Below are positions 23,751-33,599 of a stretch of DNA of 64,000 nucleotides, in pieces (positions within the stretch are counted from its first letter, which is position 1; each line of letters starts with the position of its first letter). Both the position numbers and the translations under genes were made by a program. The stretch covers positions 69,946,659-70,010,658 of the forward strand of contig OX439038.1 of assembly GCA_949317995.1 (NCBI GenBank), read 5' to 3'. Source of the stretch: Acholoe squamosa. Lineage: Eukaryota > Annelida > Polychaeta > Phyllodocida > Polynoidae. The notes under the pieces were generated by a model. That model worked only from the letters and a program-made list of their open reading frames with translations. It had not been told where the DNA came from and ran no database searches.

Positions 23751-25592
23751 TTACTCACTACTTTCGATTTTGGGGTATAGACCATTCGACCGTTTTTCTA
23801 GTTGTTTAATTGGTGGTGCTGATGCCAGAGGTTGCATCTCCACCGACACCTGCACTCCTTGTTCCATTGTATAGTCCATGGTACTGGTTGGTTCAACATG
23901 GTTACTTTCTACCTCCCACATTTTTTCCTTCAGCTTCTGTACAAATTTCTTATTAACATAGAGTCGTGCCCCCAATGCAATGATACCAACCAATATCACT
24001 ATCCCTACTATCAATGCTGCCATCGTTCCATGCCAAATCGTATTTGTAACCTTATCTTTGTTTACCCCATCCCATACTTGTAGATTCCAGATCGGTAACA
24101 CTACTTTATCATGAAACTTAAGTTGTTCTATTACATCCGCATTACATGTTTTTGGCCAGGAATAGTTAATTTTTGGCAAGGTGAGCGGTGCCTTATAATC
24201 TATAGTTACATTGCTCTCCCCTACATCGATACCTTTTACTTTCCAATCCATGGTTTCCAATGAACACATATTTAGCAGCACAAACGTTTTTACCCCCTTT
24301 GTCATTATAATGACTGGCCCCTTCCCAGGACACCTCCTCACTACCCTGGTCGGCCTATATGCTACCACAATCACGTTTGTCAGTTTCTCCGGCGATCTAT
24401 ATACAACAGAGCTTATATCATTACGTTTTGCAATGGTTACATTACAATTAACTGGGGTTTTCCCCATGATTAGATTTGATTCACAATTACTGTGTTGGTA
24501 CTGCACCGTAGGATAGCATATCTTTGGCTTATTTCCAAAACAAATATCGTCATTGGGGTTGAATGATACTCCAGACTCTGTCGACAATGCTACCTTAGAG
24601 CGCCCATTGATTTGTCTCGTCAAGTTACCATTTAACGTCATTGGAAAATAGATCAGTCTGTATCCTAAAAATGTTTCTCTGCTCATAGCCGGGATCACCA
24701 CTCTATATACTAACTGTCCACCGGGCGACTCCCACACTGGGAACACAGGTATATATCTATAATACCAGTGAGAATCCAAGGGTACATGACCTCTGGCACT
24801 AAGCTTATGCAAGATGACTGACAGACTCTCTACTGGTAATATTTCCCGTGATAGTACCCCTCTCTCCAGTTGGAGACGTTGACTGTGAAACTGTGTTGCC
24901 TCCACCAGATACTGCTTAACTGCTGATTCGATCATCAAAAAGGTCTGGTCCACGATGCGTAACAATTGTAACTTCCTAATTGCATCAAAGTGATTCTGAT
25001 TTTGCTTATTCAAAGAATTCACTAATGTTACCAGCTGGTTAGTTTTCTCCTTTAACAGTTCCACGTCTTCCTGAGTGGCTGATATGAACTCCCGCGTGGA
25101 ATTCACTGCTGTTAACATATCCTTCTCATTACTTAATATATTGGTAACTTTGGCTTCCAAATCCTTTACAATGTTCGTTACTTTAGCTACGTCCTTCTCA
25201 GTGGCTACGCCCAGAAGCCACCTGGCGGCTTCCCCCAGGATATTAAATGCCCCACGTTTTTCACGTGAACGTCCTAAAACATCCTGTGTGGGATCTGTAC
25301 GATATCCACCCACATCTAGGTGATTTCTAATGCTGGTCATCCGCAAGTTCCATACAAACAGGTCACCTTGAGTTAGGTGCCCCTCCAGTGCCTGTCGATG
25401 TTGCCCCAGTTGTTCCATAGCTCGGGATATGTTTGGTGGCTTAGGTGCTTGTAAGACCACTACCAAAGTCCATGCTCCGGCCATAACTCTCACTGGCCCT
25501 TCTTCTTCAATCAGCACCCCATCGTCCTGTAGCAGATTTGACCCTGCTACATATAGCAGCCACGTCCAGCATAGCAGTAGAAAGAGCCTCAT
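23751..25592 (-). CDS. env: Envelope fusion glycoprotein, F-like (errantivirus/Baculo_F type), element 2
   Basis: The frame is open to 25607, but that codon is TTG; the first ATG is at 25592 and is directly followed by a signal-peptide-like hydrophobic stretch (MRLFLLLCWTWLLYVAG), so I chose it, giving 613 aa. A furin-type site RSREKR lies at about residues 108-113 and is followed by a Gly/Ala/Leu-rich fusion-peptide-like segment, as in F proteins of baculoviruses and errantiviruses. A heptad-rich region follows at about 135-230. Several N-X-S/T sites and paired cysteines occupy the ectodomain. A single membrane anchor (AALIVGIVILVGIIALGA) precedes a cytoplasmic tail of about 65 residues. It lies about 200 bp after pol and is probably made from a spliced RNA; TTGCAG at 25609-25614 is a candidate acceptor. 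Confidence 0.88.
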   Translation of the reverse strand: MRLFLLLCWTWLLYVAGSNLLQDDGVLIEEEGPVRVMAGAWTLVVVLQAPKPPNISRAMEQLGQHRQALEGHLTQGDLFVWNLRMTSIRNHLDVGGYRTDPTQDVLGRSREKRGAFNILGEAARWLLGVATEKDVAKVTNIVKDLEAKVTNILSNEKDMLTAVNSTREFISATQEDVELLKEKTNQLVTLVNSLNKQNQNHFDAIRKLQLLRIVDQTFLMIESAVKQYLVEATQFHSQRLQLERGVLSREILPVESLSVILHKLSARGHVPLDSHWYYRYIPVFPVWESPGGQLVYRVVIPAMSRETFLGYRLIYFPMTLNGNLTRQINGRSKVALSTESGVSFNPNDDICFGNKPKICYPTVQYQHSNCESNLIMGKTPVNCNVTIAKRNDISSVVYRSPEKLTNVIVVAYRPTRVVRRCPGKGPVIIMTKGVKTFVLLNMCSLETMDWKVKGIDVGESNVTIDYKAPLTLPKINYSWPKTCNADVIEQLKFHDKVVLPIWNLQVWDGVNKDKVTNTIWHGTMAALIVGIVILVGIIALGARLYVNKKFVQKLKEKMWEVESNHVEPTSTMDYTMEQGVQVSVEMQPLASAPPIKQLEKRSNGLYPKIESSE

Positions 25593-25608
25593 GTCGAACC
25601 ACTCCAAC

Positions 25609-25614
25609 CTGCAA
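25609..25614 (-). promoter_or_regulatory. Candidate splice acceptor for the env mRNA
   Basis: The minus strand reads TATGTTGCAG with exon sequence starting at 25608, 16 bases before the env ATG. Env of gypsy-type elements is translated from a spliced RNA. The donor was not identified. Confidence 0.4.
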
Positions 25615-25790
25615 CATACACATGTGTCAGTGAAATGACGCCTTGAACACCCCCACTCCCCCTTTTAAAACACCCCACCCACCCCTGAGCTTTCTCCCCC
25701 ACCCCTATTTCTCAGCAACCAAAATCACTCTATGCCCCTCCCCCTTTTAGCATGCCACCCCTTATAAAAAATGCATTGTGTCACCCCCTT

Positions 25791-28700
25791 TTAATCCCTC
25801 ATAAAATTGGATGCCAATCCCCTTGTAATAGGACCCACTATACCTCTCAGATCGCCATCATCCCCAGTGGGGGTATTGTGTATTAATTGGATTGGCTGTA
25901 CCAGTGTTTCTGTATACGTTTCCCCCTTTTGTTCCTCCAATTTACTTGCATCCCCTGCCCTTTGATCCCCCTCCCCGGTTATACTAATCCCTTCATGTAA
26001 TGTATACCCCTCTCCACCCTCCGTCGCGTCCCTAGGCTCATTGCCTGTGATCTCCCCCCTTTTCACACCATCCAACTCGGCGTCCCTGTCCTCTTCCCCC
26101 TCCCCCTCATGTAATGTTTCCCCTAGGCTTGCTAAATCCCTAAACTCTGTTCTTTGATCCGTGATACCCCCATGTTGGTGTATTGTTTCCACCCTTTCAT
26201 CGTTTATATTCCTAAACCCACTTTGTCCCATGGCGTCCCTTCCTCCATCTGACACCCCCTCCTCGTACACCACCGCGTCTGTTTGCCCTTTACCCCCTGT
26301 AGTCCTACACCCCTTCTCATTGAAGCCGCTGTGTGCTTCTCCCGTATTTGTAGACTTAGCACCTTGTTGTTTTAATTGTAGCCTCTTAGCTATTGCATCC
26401 CTTTGATAATGCACCCCCATTCGCCTAGGTCTCATGGCTGGGTTGTAACCCATTGTTTCACGGATATCTCTGTCTCCCCTCTCCATGTCCCCTGTGAGAG
26501 CATTCCTCCCCTTATGCATGCTATTATCCTCCACTTGACCTCGAGCTAGGTTAGCGTCCCCCACGCCAACCAAGGGGTTGGCATCCGCCGGTGCACGCCT
26601 CGCGTCCTGACATGTCTCTACTGCTGGCGTCACCTGACGTCTACCCCCATTTTCCTCTACTACTCCCCCCCCTTCATTGCCGTGATACTCGGTAACGTCC
26701 ATGACGTTGTCCCACTCCTCCTCCCCATGCCTAAAGCCACCCCCATCGGCCCCTCCTTGAGAGATTGCCACTCGTTTTTGTGCCCTTGTCATAGGTACGG
26801 AATGCTGTATGGTCTTGAAACCTACAGGAGCTGGTTTTAATCTCGTAGCATTCACCTTCTGAGACTTCAATTTCGGCCCCACTATTGTTATGACAGGTCC
26901 CTCTACCCTGGTTACTATGTACCCATGACCATATTTAGGTTGGTAAACGCTAGAGTCTGTGTTTTCTAATAAAACCTGCTGACCTACTGTATACTCAGGC
27001 GCTGCCGGCCACGCTGCTAACCTTCTTTCATTTCTCCCCTTCTGTATCTTTTCCTGCTCTATTGCCTTGTAATGTGCCTGCGCTAACTGGTCCACCCTAT
27101 CTGCTAAGACCTTAATATCCTGCCCTGGAGGTATTATGTGGGGAAATTGAGCTGGGTTTCTCGGGTGTCGGCCAAAGTGCAGAAAGAATGGCGAGAACCC
27201 TGTCACTGTAGACACTGAGTGATTATATGACGACAGCACCTGTGGTAATACCTCTTCCCATCTATGTGCTCTTGCATCTACCAATTTTGATATCATACCT
27301 TTAATTGTGCGGTTGAGGCGTTCTGTGGCCCCATTGCATTGTGGATGCCATGGACTGGTATAGCGGTACTCTATATGCTTTTTACGTAACATTTCTTGCA
27401 GCATTTTACACCGAAACTCATTTCCGCGATCTGATATGACTACCCATGGTTCTGAATTCCTAACAAAGTAGCTCTCCTCAAGAAACCTAACCACGTTCTC
27501 TGCCTTCTTATTTGGCAGTGGGGCCACTTCAGCCCATCTAGAGGAATGATCGACAATAACCAATGCATACACATTGCCATTTCTTGACTGGGGCATGGGA
27601 CCGATAAGATCCACCCCAATCACCTCACCTGGGGTTGAAGGGACTGGCATTCTGCCCGGGGGTGGGTATGTTTTCTTTCGCTGATGTAATGCACAAGTGC
27701 CACACTCCCTCACTATATTGAACACTGACTTTCTCATTTTTGGCCATTTATATGTCTCTTGAATGCGGTGAAGTGTTCTATCTAACCCCTGGTGACCTAT
27801 ATCACCATGAATTTTATCCACTAAATCTTTCACCATCGCTTCAGGCACGATCACCCTTGGATGCACTCTCCCCCCCGGAGGTGGCGTCAGCGTATATAGC
27901 ACCTTATCTATGACTAAATACTCCTCCTCCTCCCGCCTCCCCAATGCATATTGAGGCATCGTTTGCTGTGCCTCTATCAATTCACTTTTCTTTAACCACG
28001 GATCCACCCAGTCATTCTCATCTACCACTTCTTGAGCACTGATCTCGCATGGTTGTTTCTTGGTTATTCGAGATAGCATATCAGCCCTTACATTGTATGC
28101 GCCCCGTCGGTACTCAATGGGCGCCCCATATTCTGCTAAAAGCACTGCCCACCTCTGTATTTTGGTGTTTTGAATTTCGGATAAGAACAGGGTGCGCAGC
28201 GGTTTATGATCTGTTATTATCGTGAACTTGGCCCCATGCAGGTAGGGTCGTAACTTTCTGAGTGCATAGATTACTGCATAGGCTTCTTTCTCGATAGTAG
28301 CCCACCTCAATTGACTTTGTTTGAGTGCCTTGGAGAAATAATGAACCGGCCTCTCCACCCCCTCACTATCTTCCTGTGTCAGCACTCCCCCGATAGTATG
28401 CCTAGAACTGTCTGTGTACAATCTAAAGGGGGCGTCAAGCTGTGGGAACGCCATGACCTGCTCTGACGTCAGCGCCATTTTCAGCATCTTCCATGAGTCT
28501 TCCGCCGCCCGCGACCACACGAATGGTACATTCTTTTTGGTCAATTCCACCAGTGCAGATGCCATTTCTGCGAAGCCTGGGATGCATTGACGATAATAAT
28601 TTGCCATTCCCAGAAATCTCTGTACCGCTTTTACATTTTCAGGCGGCGCCATGTCTCTTATAGCCTCGACCTTTTCCGGGTCCGGCCGGATTCCCTTCCT

Positions 28701-29855
28701 CCCCACTATATAACCCAGCAAATGGACTTCCTCACTCCTAAAGGTGCACTTTTTCGAGTTCAATGTCAGATTATTATCCATCAGCGTCTGCATGACTTTT
28801 CTCAAGTCCTCTGAATGGTCCCCTGCATGCTTAGAATACACTATTACATCATCGAGGTAAACCATGAGACATTTCCCAATATATGGCGCCAACACCCCGT
28901 TAATGTGCCGCTGCCAGAATCCCGGCGAGTTACACATCCCCATCGGCATCCTATTGAATTCGAACAGTCCCCTGTGAGAAACAAATGCCGTGATTTCTTT
29001 GCATTCCTCTGCCACAGGGACCTGGTAGTATGCCGACTTAAGGTCGAGTACTGAAAATACTTCCGCCCCCACCAAGGCATCAAAAATGTCTTGTATGTGG
29101 GGCAAGGGGTGCGCGTCCTTCTTTGTGATATTGTTAACCCGTCTATAATCTACACAACAGTGTAGCGAGCCATCCTTCTTTGTAACCATGTTCAACGGAC
29201 TTGCCCACGGACTATAGGACGGCCTAATGATACCCTCCGCCAACAGTTTATCAATTTCTTCATCCACCACCCGTTTTTTGTGCAGAGGCAGACGGTAGGG
29301 CCTCTGCCTAAGGGGCCCCGCCCCCTGCACGTCCACAGACATCACCACATGGTGTGCTACTGGCAATTTCTTCCCCTTTTCTGAAAACAGGGTCGGAAAT
29401 TGTTGCTTCCAGTAATCTAATTCTACATGCACTCCCTCCACTCCAGCTACCTCCCCTTCCGATATCCCCCATTTGAATCTAGTCCCATTTAATATCACCT
29501 CCCTTTCTGCACAATTCAACGACATTTCTAGGGCATTCAGTGCGTCAATCCCCAACAACATGTCATGTTTCATATCAGGAGTAATATAGAACTTCAGACT
29601 CCTACCCAGCACCTGCATGGACGCGACTCCCCTTGTGGGTAGCGGATGCCCCGACAACGACCTCAGCTGGCATCCTTCCTGTAGCACTTGTGGTTGATTG
29701 GTAATGCGACATACATCTTTCCACCTTTCCTCTGCCATCATGGACTTAGCTGCGCCAGAGTCCACCAGGGTTTGCATTAGGACGCCCTCTACGGGTATCC
29801 CAATTTTAACCCGGTCGTCCCCGGCGCTCAGAAGTTTCCCGACGCCGCATATTGG
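25791..29855 (-). CDS. pol: Pol polyprotein: protease, RT, RNase H, integrase and a long C-terminal tail, element 2
   Basis: The -1 frame is open from 29855; its first ATG is at 29777, but synthesis by frameshift from gag is expected. In order: protease with VDSGA at the start; RT with PWASPLNMVTKKDGS, LDLKSAYYQVPV, MPMGMCNSP and catalytic YLDD; RNase H with TDSSRHTIGGVLT and ITDHKPL; integrase with an HHCC zinc finger (HGDIGHQG ... CGTCALH) and the DDE core (VDLIGPM, ISDRGNEF, the Glu in NGATERLNR); and a GPxF-like module around RVEGPVITIVGP. About 330 further residues, charged and rich in Gly, Asp, Glu and Arg, follow the integrase and match nothing I recognise. No stop or frameshift interrupts the frame. 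Confidence 0.96.
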   Translation of the reverse strand, partial: PICGVGKLLSAGDDRVKIGIPVEGVLMQTLVDSGAAKSMMAEERWKDVCRITNQPQVLQEGCQLRSLSGHPLPTRGVASMQVLGRSLKFYITPDMKHDMLLGIDALNALEMSLNCAEREVILNGTRFKWGISEGEVAGVEGVHVELDYWKQQFPTLFSEKGKKLPVAHHVVMSVDVQGAGPLRQRPYRLPLHKKRVVDEEIDKLLAEGIIRPSYSPWASPLNMVTKKDGSLHCCVDYRRVNNITKKDAHPLPHIQDIFDALVGAEVFSVLDLKSAYYQVPVAEECKEITAFVSHRGLFEFNRMPMGMCNSPGFWQRHINGVLAPYIGKCLMVYLDDVIVYSKHAGDHSEDLRKVMQTLMDNNLTLNSKKCTFRSEEVHLLGYIVGRKGIRPDPEKVEAIRDMAPPENVKAVQRFLGMANYYRQCIPGFAEMASALVELTKKNVPFVWSRAAEDSWKMLKMALTSEQVMAFPQLDAPFRLYTDSSRHTIGGVLTQEDSEGVERPVHYFSKALKQSQLRWATIEKEAYAVIYALRKLRPYLHGAKFTIITDHKPLRTLFLSEIQNTKIQRWAVLLAEYGAPIEYRRGAYNVRADMLSRITKKQPCEISAQEVVDENDWVDPWLKKSELIEAQQTMPQYALGRREEEEYLVIDKVLYTLTPPPGGRVHPRVIVPEAMVKDLVDKIHGDIGHQGLDRTLHRIQETYKWPKMRKSVFNIVRECGTCALHQRKKTYPPPGRMPVPSTPGEVIGVDLIGPMPQSRNGNVYALVIVDHSSRWAEVAPLPNKKAENVVRFLEESYFVRNSEPWVVISDRGNEFRCKMLQEMLRKKHIEYRYTSPWHPQCNGATERLNRTIKGMISKLVDARAHRWEEVLPQVLSSYNHSVSTVTGFSPFFLHFGRHPRNPAQFPHIIPPGQDIKVLADRVDQLAQAHYKAIEQEKIQKGRNERRLAAWPAAPEYTVGQQVLLENTDSSVYQPKYGHGYIVTRVEGPVITIVGPKLKSQKVNATRLKPAPVGFKTIQHSVPMTRAQKRVAISQGGADGGGFRHGEEEWDNVMDVTEYHGNEGGGVVEENGGRRQVTPAVETCQDARRAPADANPLVGVGDANLARGQVEDNSMHKGRNALTGDMERGDRDIRETMGYNPAMRPRRMGVHYQRDAIAKRLQLKQQGAKSTNTGEAHSGFNEKGCRTTGGKGQTDAVVYEEGVSDGGRDAMGQSGFRNINDERVETIHQHGGITDQRTEFRDLASLGETLHEGEGEEDRDAELDGVKRGEITGNEPRDATEGGEGYTLHEGISITGEGDQRAGDASKLEEQKGETYTETLVQPIQLIHNTPTGDDGDLRGIVGPITRGLASNFMRD

Positions 29856-31183
29856 TCATGAGACTGTCCTTCACCTCCCCCTTGATATTGGGATAATATA
29901 TCCAATGCTGCCTGCACCTGCTCGTCTGATACAGCTCTTCTTGCAGGAGACTGCTGAGGGGGCTGATCACACTCTCTGGCGAAATGACCCACCACTCCAC
30001 AGTTATAACACTTAGATGTACCGTATGGCTGGTTCCTCCCCGGCCCATTAGACACTCCCCCTCTGCCTCCACCTCCTCTCCCCCTGCCTGGACGCGGTGC
30101 TTGTGCACCTGCTGGGTACATGTTAAAAACTTGCTGCCCCCAGGCGGAAGGCACTGGCGCCAATCCTTGTGGTGCCCACGCTGGTGCCCCCCACGTCGGT
30201 ACTGGCCATGATGCCTGCTGATACCCTGCACTTCCATACACCATAGGTGTTGCCATGGTAGGCATCCCTGGCGGTATGGCCGCCGTTGGGGGCCAAGTTG
30301 CGTGTCCTGCCCCACCACCTTCTCCCACTCCTGCATTATGCTTTGTCTCTTTGGCCGATACGGCAGCCATTACTGGGGCTTGCTGTAATTTAATTGCCTT
30401 AAGGGACGAGGACACAGATTCCAGATTTTTTTCCATGCGCTTCTGAGTAGATAGCATAGCATTATTGAATGGAGACTGTTCCTCCGGAGGGGGTGGTGGC
30501 AGCACTGCTGCTGCTTGCTCCTGCTCCTGCTCCTCATTTAGACCCAATGCACTGGCCGTTTTATTTGCAGCCTGTACCAACTCATTCAGATTTTCATAAG
30601 TGTCCAATTTGAGTAAACAACGTAACTGTTTATCCCTCAATCCCATAATCAATTTTTTCTGAATGGAAGCTTTCAGCATGGATTCATCCAATTGAGCCGC
30701 CGTATATGCACTCGCCACGGCCCCTGTGAAGCGCATCGTATATTCCCGCACCAACTCATACGTCTGCTGTGACATTTTATCCACTCTATCTCGCATAAAA
30801 TCCTCCTCCTCCTGGCCTAAGAAATGGTCCTTTATCACCTGCTTCACCCCCACCCATGTTGCGTTTCCTTCTTGTTGCACATCTGTAATGGTTGCATTTA
30901 CAACATCTGCTAATGTTCCCTTGACTAGGCAGCAGACCATGTCCAATAGCATTTCCTGACTCACATTACTACGAGCCTCTGCATAATCCACTCCTTTCAT
31001 CCATGATCTGAGTACTTCTTTATCGGCGCCGTCTGCTGCGCCAATACTCCTAGCAAATCCATCCAATTTCCGTCGCTGACCTGCCTCTCTAGCCATCCTT
31101 AACCTCTCCAGGCCCTCCGCACCTCCTCCTCCTCCTCCTCCGCCTCCTCCTCCTTGTAAAACCTCCGCCTCATTGTCCGACAT
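29828..31183 (-). CDS. gag: Gag polyprotein, element 2
   Basis: This 451-aa protein starts at an ATG (31181-31183) after a short leader downstream of the 5' LTR. A run of eleven glycines broken by one Ala-Glu step lies at about residues 12-23. A helical capsid-like domain spans about 30-215. An Ala/Pro/Gln-rich linker and a Pro/Gly/Trp-rich region lead to an Arg/Gly-rich stretch (GRGRGGGGRGG) and a single zinc knuckle (CYNCGVVGHFAREC). It would assemble the particle and bind the genomic RNA. The stop at 29828 is bypassed by -1 frameshifting to make Gag-Pol. Confidence 0.95.
   Translation of the reverse strand: MSDNEAEVLQGGGGGGGGGGGAEGLERLRMAREAGQRRKLDGFARSIGAADGADKEVLRSWMKGVDYAEARSNVSQEMLLDMVCCLVKGTLADVVNATITDVQQEGNATWVGVKQVIKDHFLGQEEEDFMRDRVDKMSQQTYELVREYTMRFTGAVASAYTAAQLDESMLKASIQKKLIMGLRDKQLRCLLKLDTYENLNELVQAANKTASALGLNEEQEQEQAAAVLPPPPPEEQSPFNNAMLSTQKRMEKNLESVSSSLKAIKLQQAPVMAAVSAKETKHNAGVGEGGGAGHATWPPTAAIPPGMPTMATPMVYGSAGYQQASWPVPTWGAPAWAPQGLAPVPSAWGQQVFNMYPAGAQAPRPGRGRGGGGRGGVSNGPGRNQPYGTSKCYNCGVVGHFARECDQPPQQSPARRAVSDEQVQAALDILSQYQGGGEGQSHDQYAASGNF
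29834..29840 (-). promoter_or_regulatory. -1 ribosomal frameshift site GGGAAAC
   Basis: The minus strand has tcG GGA AAC TTC TGA in the gag frame, an X-XXY-YYZ heptamer in correct phase two codons before the gag stop. Pol is open in exactly the -1 frame from 29855. Confidence 0.85.
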
Positions 31184-31252
31184 TATGATTTACTAATTCA
31201 ACTACCTATTGCCGTACACTATACGTCCCTGTCACACCAGGTTACTCCTAGG

Positions 31253-31284
31253 GCTCAATGTCCAATTGTCGCCGGTGGTTCCAG
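31253..31284 (-). other. Primer-binding site region of element 2
   Basis: One base after the 5' LTR the minus strand reads TGGAACCACCGGCGAC. The TGG start and spacing fit a primer-binding site, but I cannot match it to a particular tRNA. Confidence 0.5.
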
Positions 31285-31605
31285 TGTAACGCTGGTTTAG
31301 TGATATAACATAAAACGCACACACCAGTGCCCCGGTTAACTCTGATCTCTTTATTCAATCTTTTTCATATATGATACATGCTTACAACCATCAAATGCCA
31401 ATCAATTCCAGACAACTCATCTTATTGGCTGACTCGGTTCTTAGCCCCTCCCCCTTACAGTCAGCACCCCACCCCCATATTCACATGTCCCCTTACATAA
31501 TATCCTACTCCAGCATGTACCTCTATAACCCTTTACAGCATGCATACCTCCACCTACTCATTTCCTAGCTTCCCCACCTTCCCTTTAATCTATGTGCCCA
31601 TTACA
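31285..31605 (-). repeat. 5' LTR of element 2
   Basis: 321 bp, with one difference from the copy at 23389-23709. It is followed on the plus strand by CTAG, matching the CTAG before 23389. Confidence 0.97.
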
Positions 31606-33599
31606 CTAGGTCAGGCTGGGAAAGATCTGATTGATTCTGGTAATTGATTGGAAGAATCAATTTGTTGTGGGAGCAAAGGATGATTGGTTTCAATCCTGAC
31701 TTACCCACTTCACATACAACATGTACAGTTATTTAACACCCTGAAAGCCATTTATGTATGCCTACAGTGATGAAGCCGGTCTTCTTCTTTTTTGTGTCAA
31801 CTAATACAGCAAAATCATCTGCAAGGTTAGAATAAAACTTACTAAAAAGACAATACACTTATTTGAAGCAGATTTTAATTAGTGAGGAGTTCTATTCATC
31901 CTTTCTAATCAACTAGATTCTGAGAGAGCATGCATGCTATTTATACATTAAATTGATGGGTGGTCCATCTATTTAGTTAAGCTTAATTGCTAAATATATA
32001 GCAATAAGTATGCATGCAGCTGACTGTATCAGACAACGTTTGACTATTAGGAAAATACAGCCTAGTTCCATATACATATTTGCTAGATATGGACACCAGA
32101 TTACATATCTACAAGGTATAAAAGAATTTATGGGGAGAACCTTTGCAGAAAAAAAGAGTTGATGCAGTTGATAACAACAAAACAGCCACTGATAGAGTCT
32201 GGTGAAGACAGTAAAGAAAATGGAGTGCACAGATTCTGTTATTCTAACATCATCATATAAAAACATCACCAGACATATTCTGGGAAGCTGAGGGGCAGAT
32301 GGTCACAGACTGAACTTCTCAGCTTGTTGATATCATACTATGGTATGGGGATGACAGACCCCATCCAAAGGCATTATCTTGGAGTCTTTATTTATGAATG
32401 ACTTACATTTGAGGAAAATACTTATTGAGTTCTGGGTGGATCCTTTGTCAATAACCCAATGATAAATATTCACAATTTAAGCAATGTATGCTATTATAAA
32501 TTTGCTATTTGATGAAAGATTTGACTCCATATGTTTGTTATCTGTTTATATTCTAGTATCATATTTAACACCTGTCTCTGTTAGCTTTGAATGAGCATAG
32601 AAGCTAAAGAAGGTTCCCCGTCTACCCTATCTATAGATGAGCACTGATTTGAGTCTTTTGACTCTAAGGGTTACTTACCATTTCTCCCTTCTTGTTCTAT
32701 CAGCCTCTCCCCATTTTGCATAATGTTTCAGAGGTGAAAGCCTGCCCCATGATGTTGCAGCAGAGATACTGCTGGTGGGGAAGTTTGGAAGCTACAGATT
32801 GGTTCCTTAGTGTCAATGACAGATTAATGTACTCTCGCAACATACTGGGTCCCCTATCACAGACTGCCTATGGAGCTAGGCTTCTCAGATTGGTAGATTT
32901 AGTAAGGTGCTCATTGATGAATATGAAGGGATGAGAGATGTATTATAATACACACCATGCACACTATTACAGGAATATCTGCTTTGATGTGCTTACTTGC
33001 TTTCTACATGTGTAACGAAACTGGTTTTTCTGCTTCACAATTGATAATCTGTGAGAAATGATTCATACTGTTACCACTGTTATAAATATATATTTATAAA
33101 TACAGATGAACATTAAAATTGCCCCATTTTTATCTTATGTTACAATCATAATGTAATGGTTTGAACATAAATAATCTGAAGTACGTTGCTTCCTGTATAT
33201 GACTCTGTAGGCGCATAATCATTCTTTACAATAGGTATAGGCGATTCATACCTCCCCATAATTGAGTTACTATAATGGGATTAATCAGGTCGCTTGGATG
33301 TTTGGTAGTGGCTGGCAATGGTTACCCTCTTCCAGGGCAATAGCATAGTTTTAATTCACTTCCCAGACAGGTGACAAAACATGTCTCTGACAGATCACTG
33401 CAGAAGGTGCATGTGGATGTGAGGTGAAAAGACCAACCTCCCAGTCAGTGTCCTTTACCAGATCCCACCATTGACAGATGAGCAGGTAGGACACCTCCCT
33501 ATTAGTCTCTGTCACTAAGCAGCCAGCAGTGATAATAAAGAGTGGCCCTGGTCAAGTCACACTACAAGAGAGGCACAATGGATATGAGAACAGTGTCTG
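31606..33599. repeat. Segmental duplication, copy A, middle part
   Basis: It aligns with about 37237-39466 in the same order and orientation, for example at GATCTGATTGATTCTGGTAA and TTTAACACCCTGAAAGCC. It contains the third-type module at 32687-32900. No gene is seen. Confidence 0.88.

Larger units (their letters stand above)
23389..31605 (-). mobile_element. Complete env-bearing gypsy element (errantivirus-like endogenous retrovirus, element 2)
   Basis: The 8.2-kb element reads on the minus strand: 5' LTR, primer-site region, gag, pol in the -1 frame, env, polypurine tract, 3' LTR. The two 321-bp LTRs differ at one position that I can find. CTAG flanks both sides as a 4-bp target duplication. 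The paralogous copy at about 37231-37240 retains a single CTAG at the same place, that is, the empty site. All three frames are open. I infer a very recent insertion. Activity is not shown by sequence alone. Confidence 0.97.
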
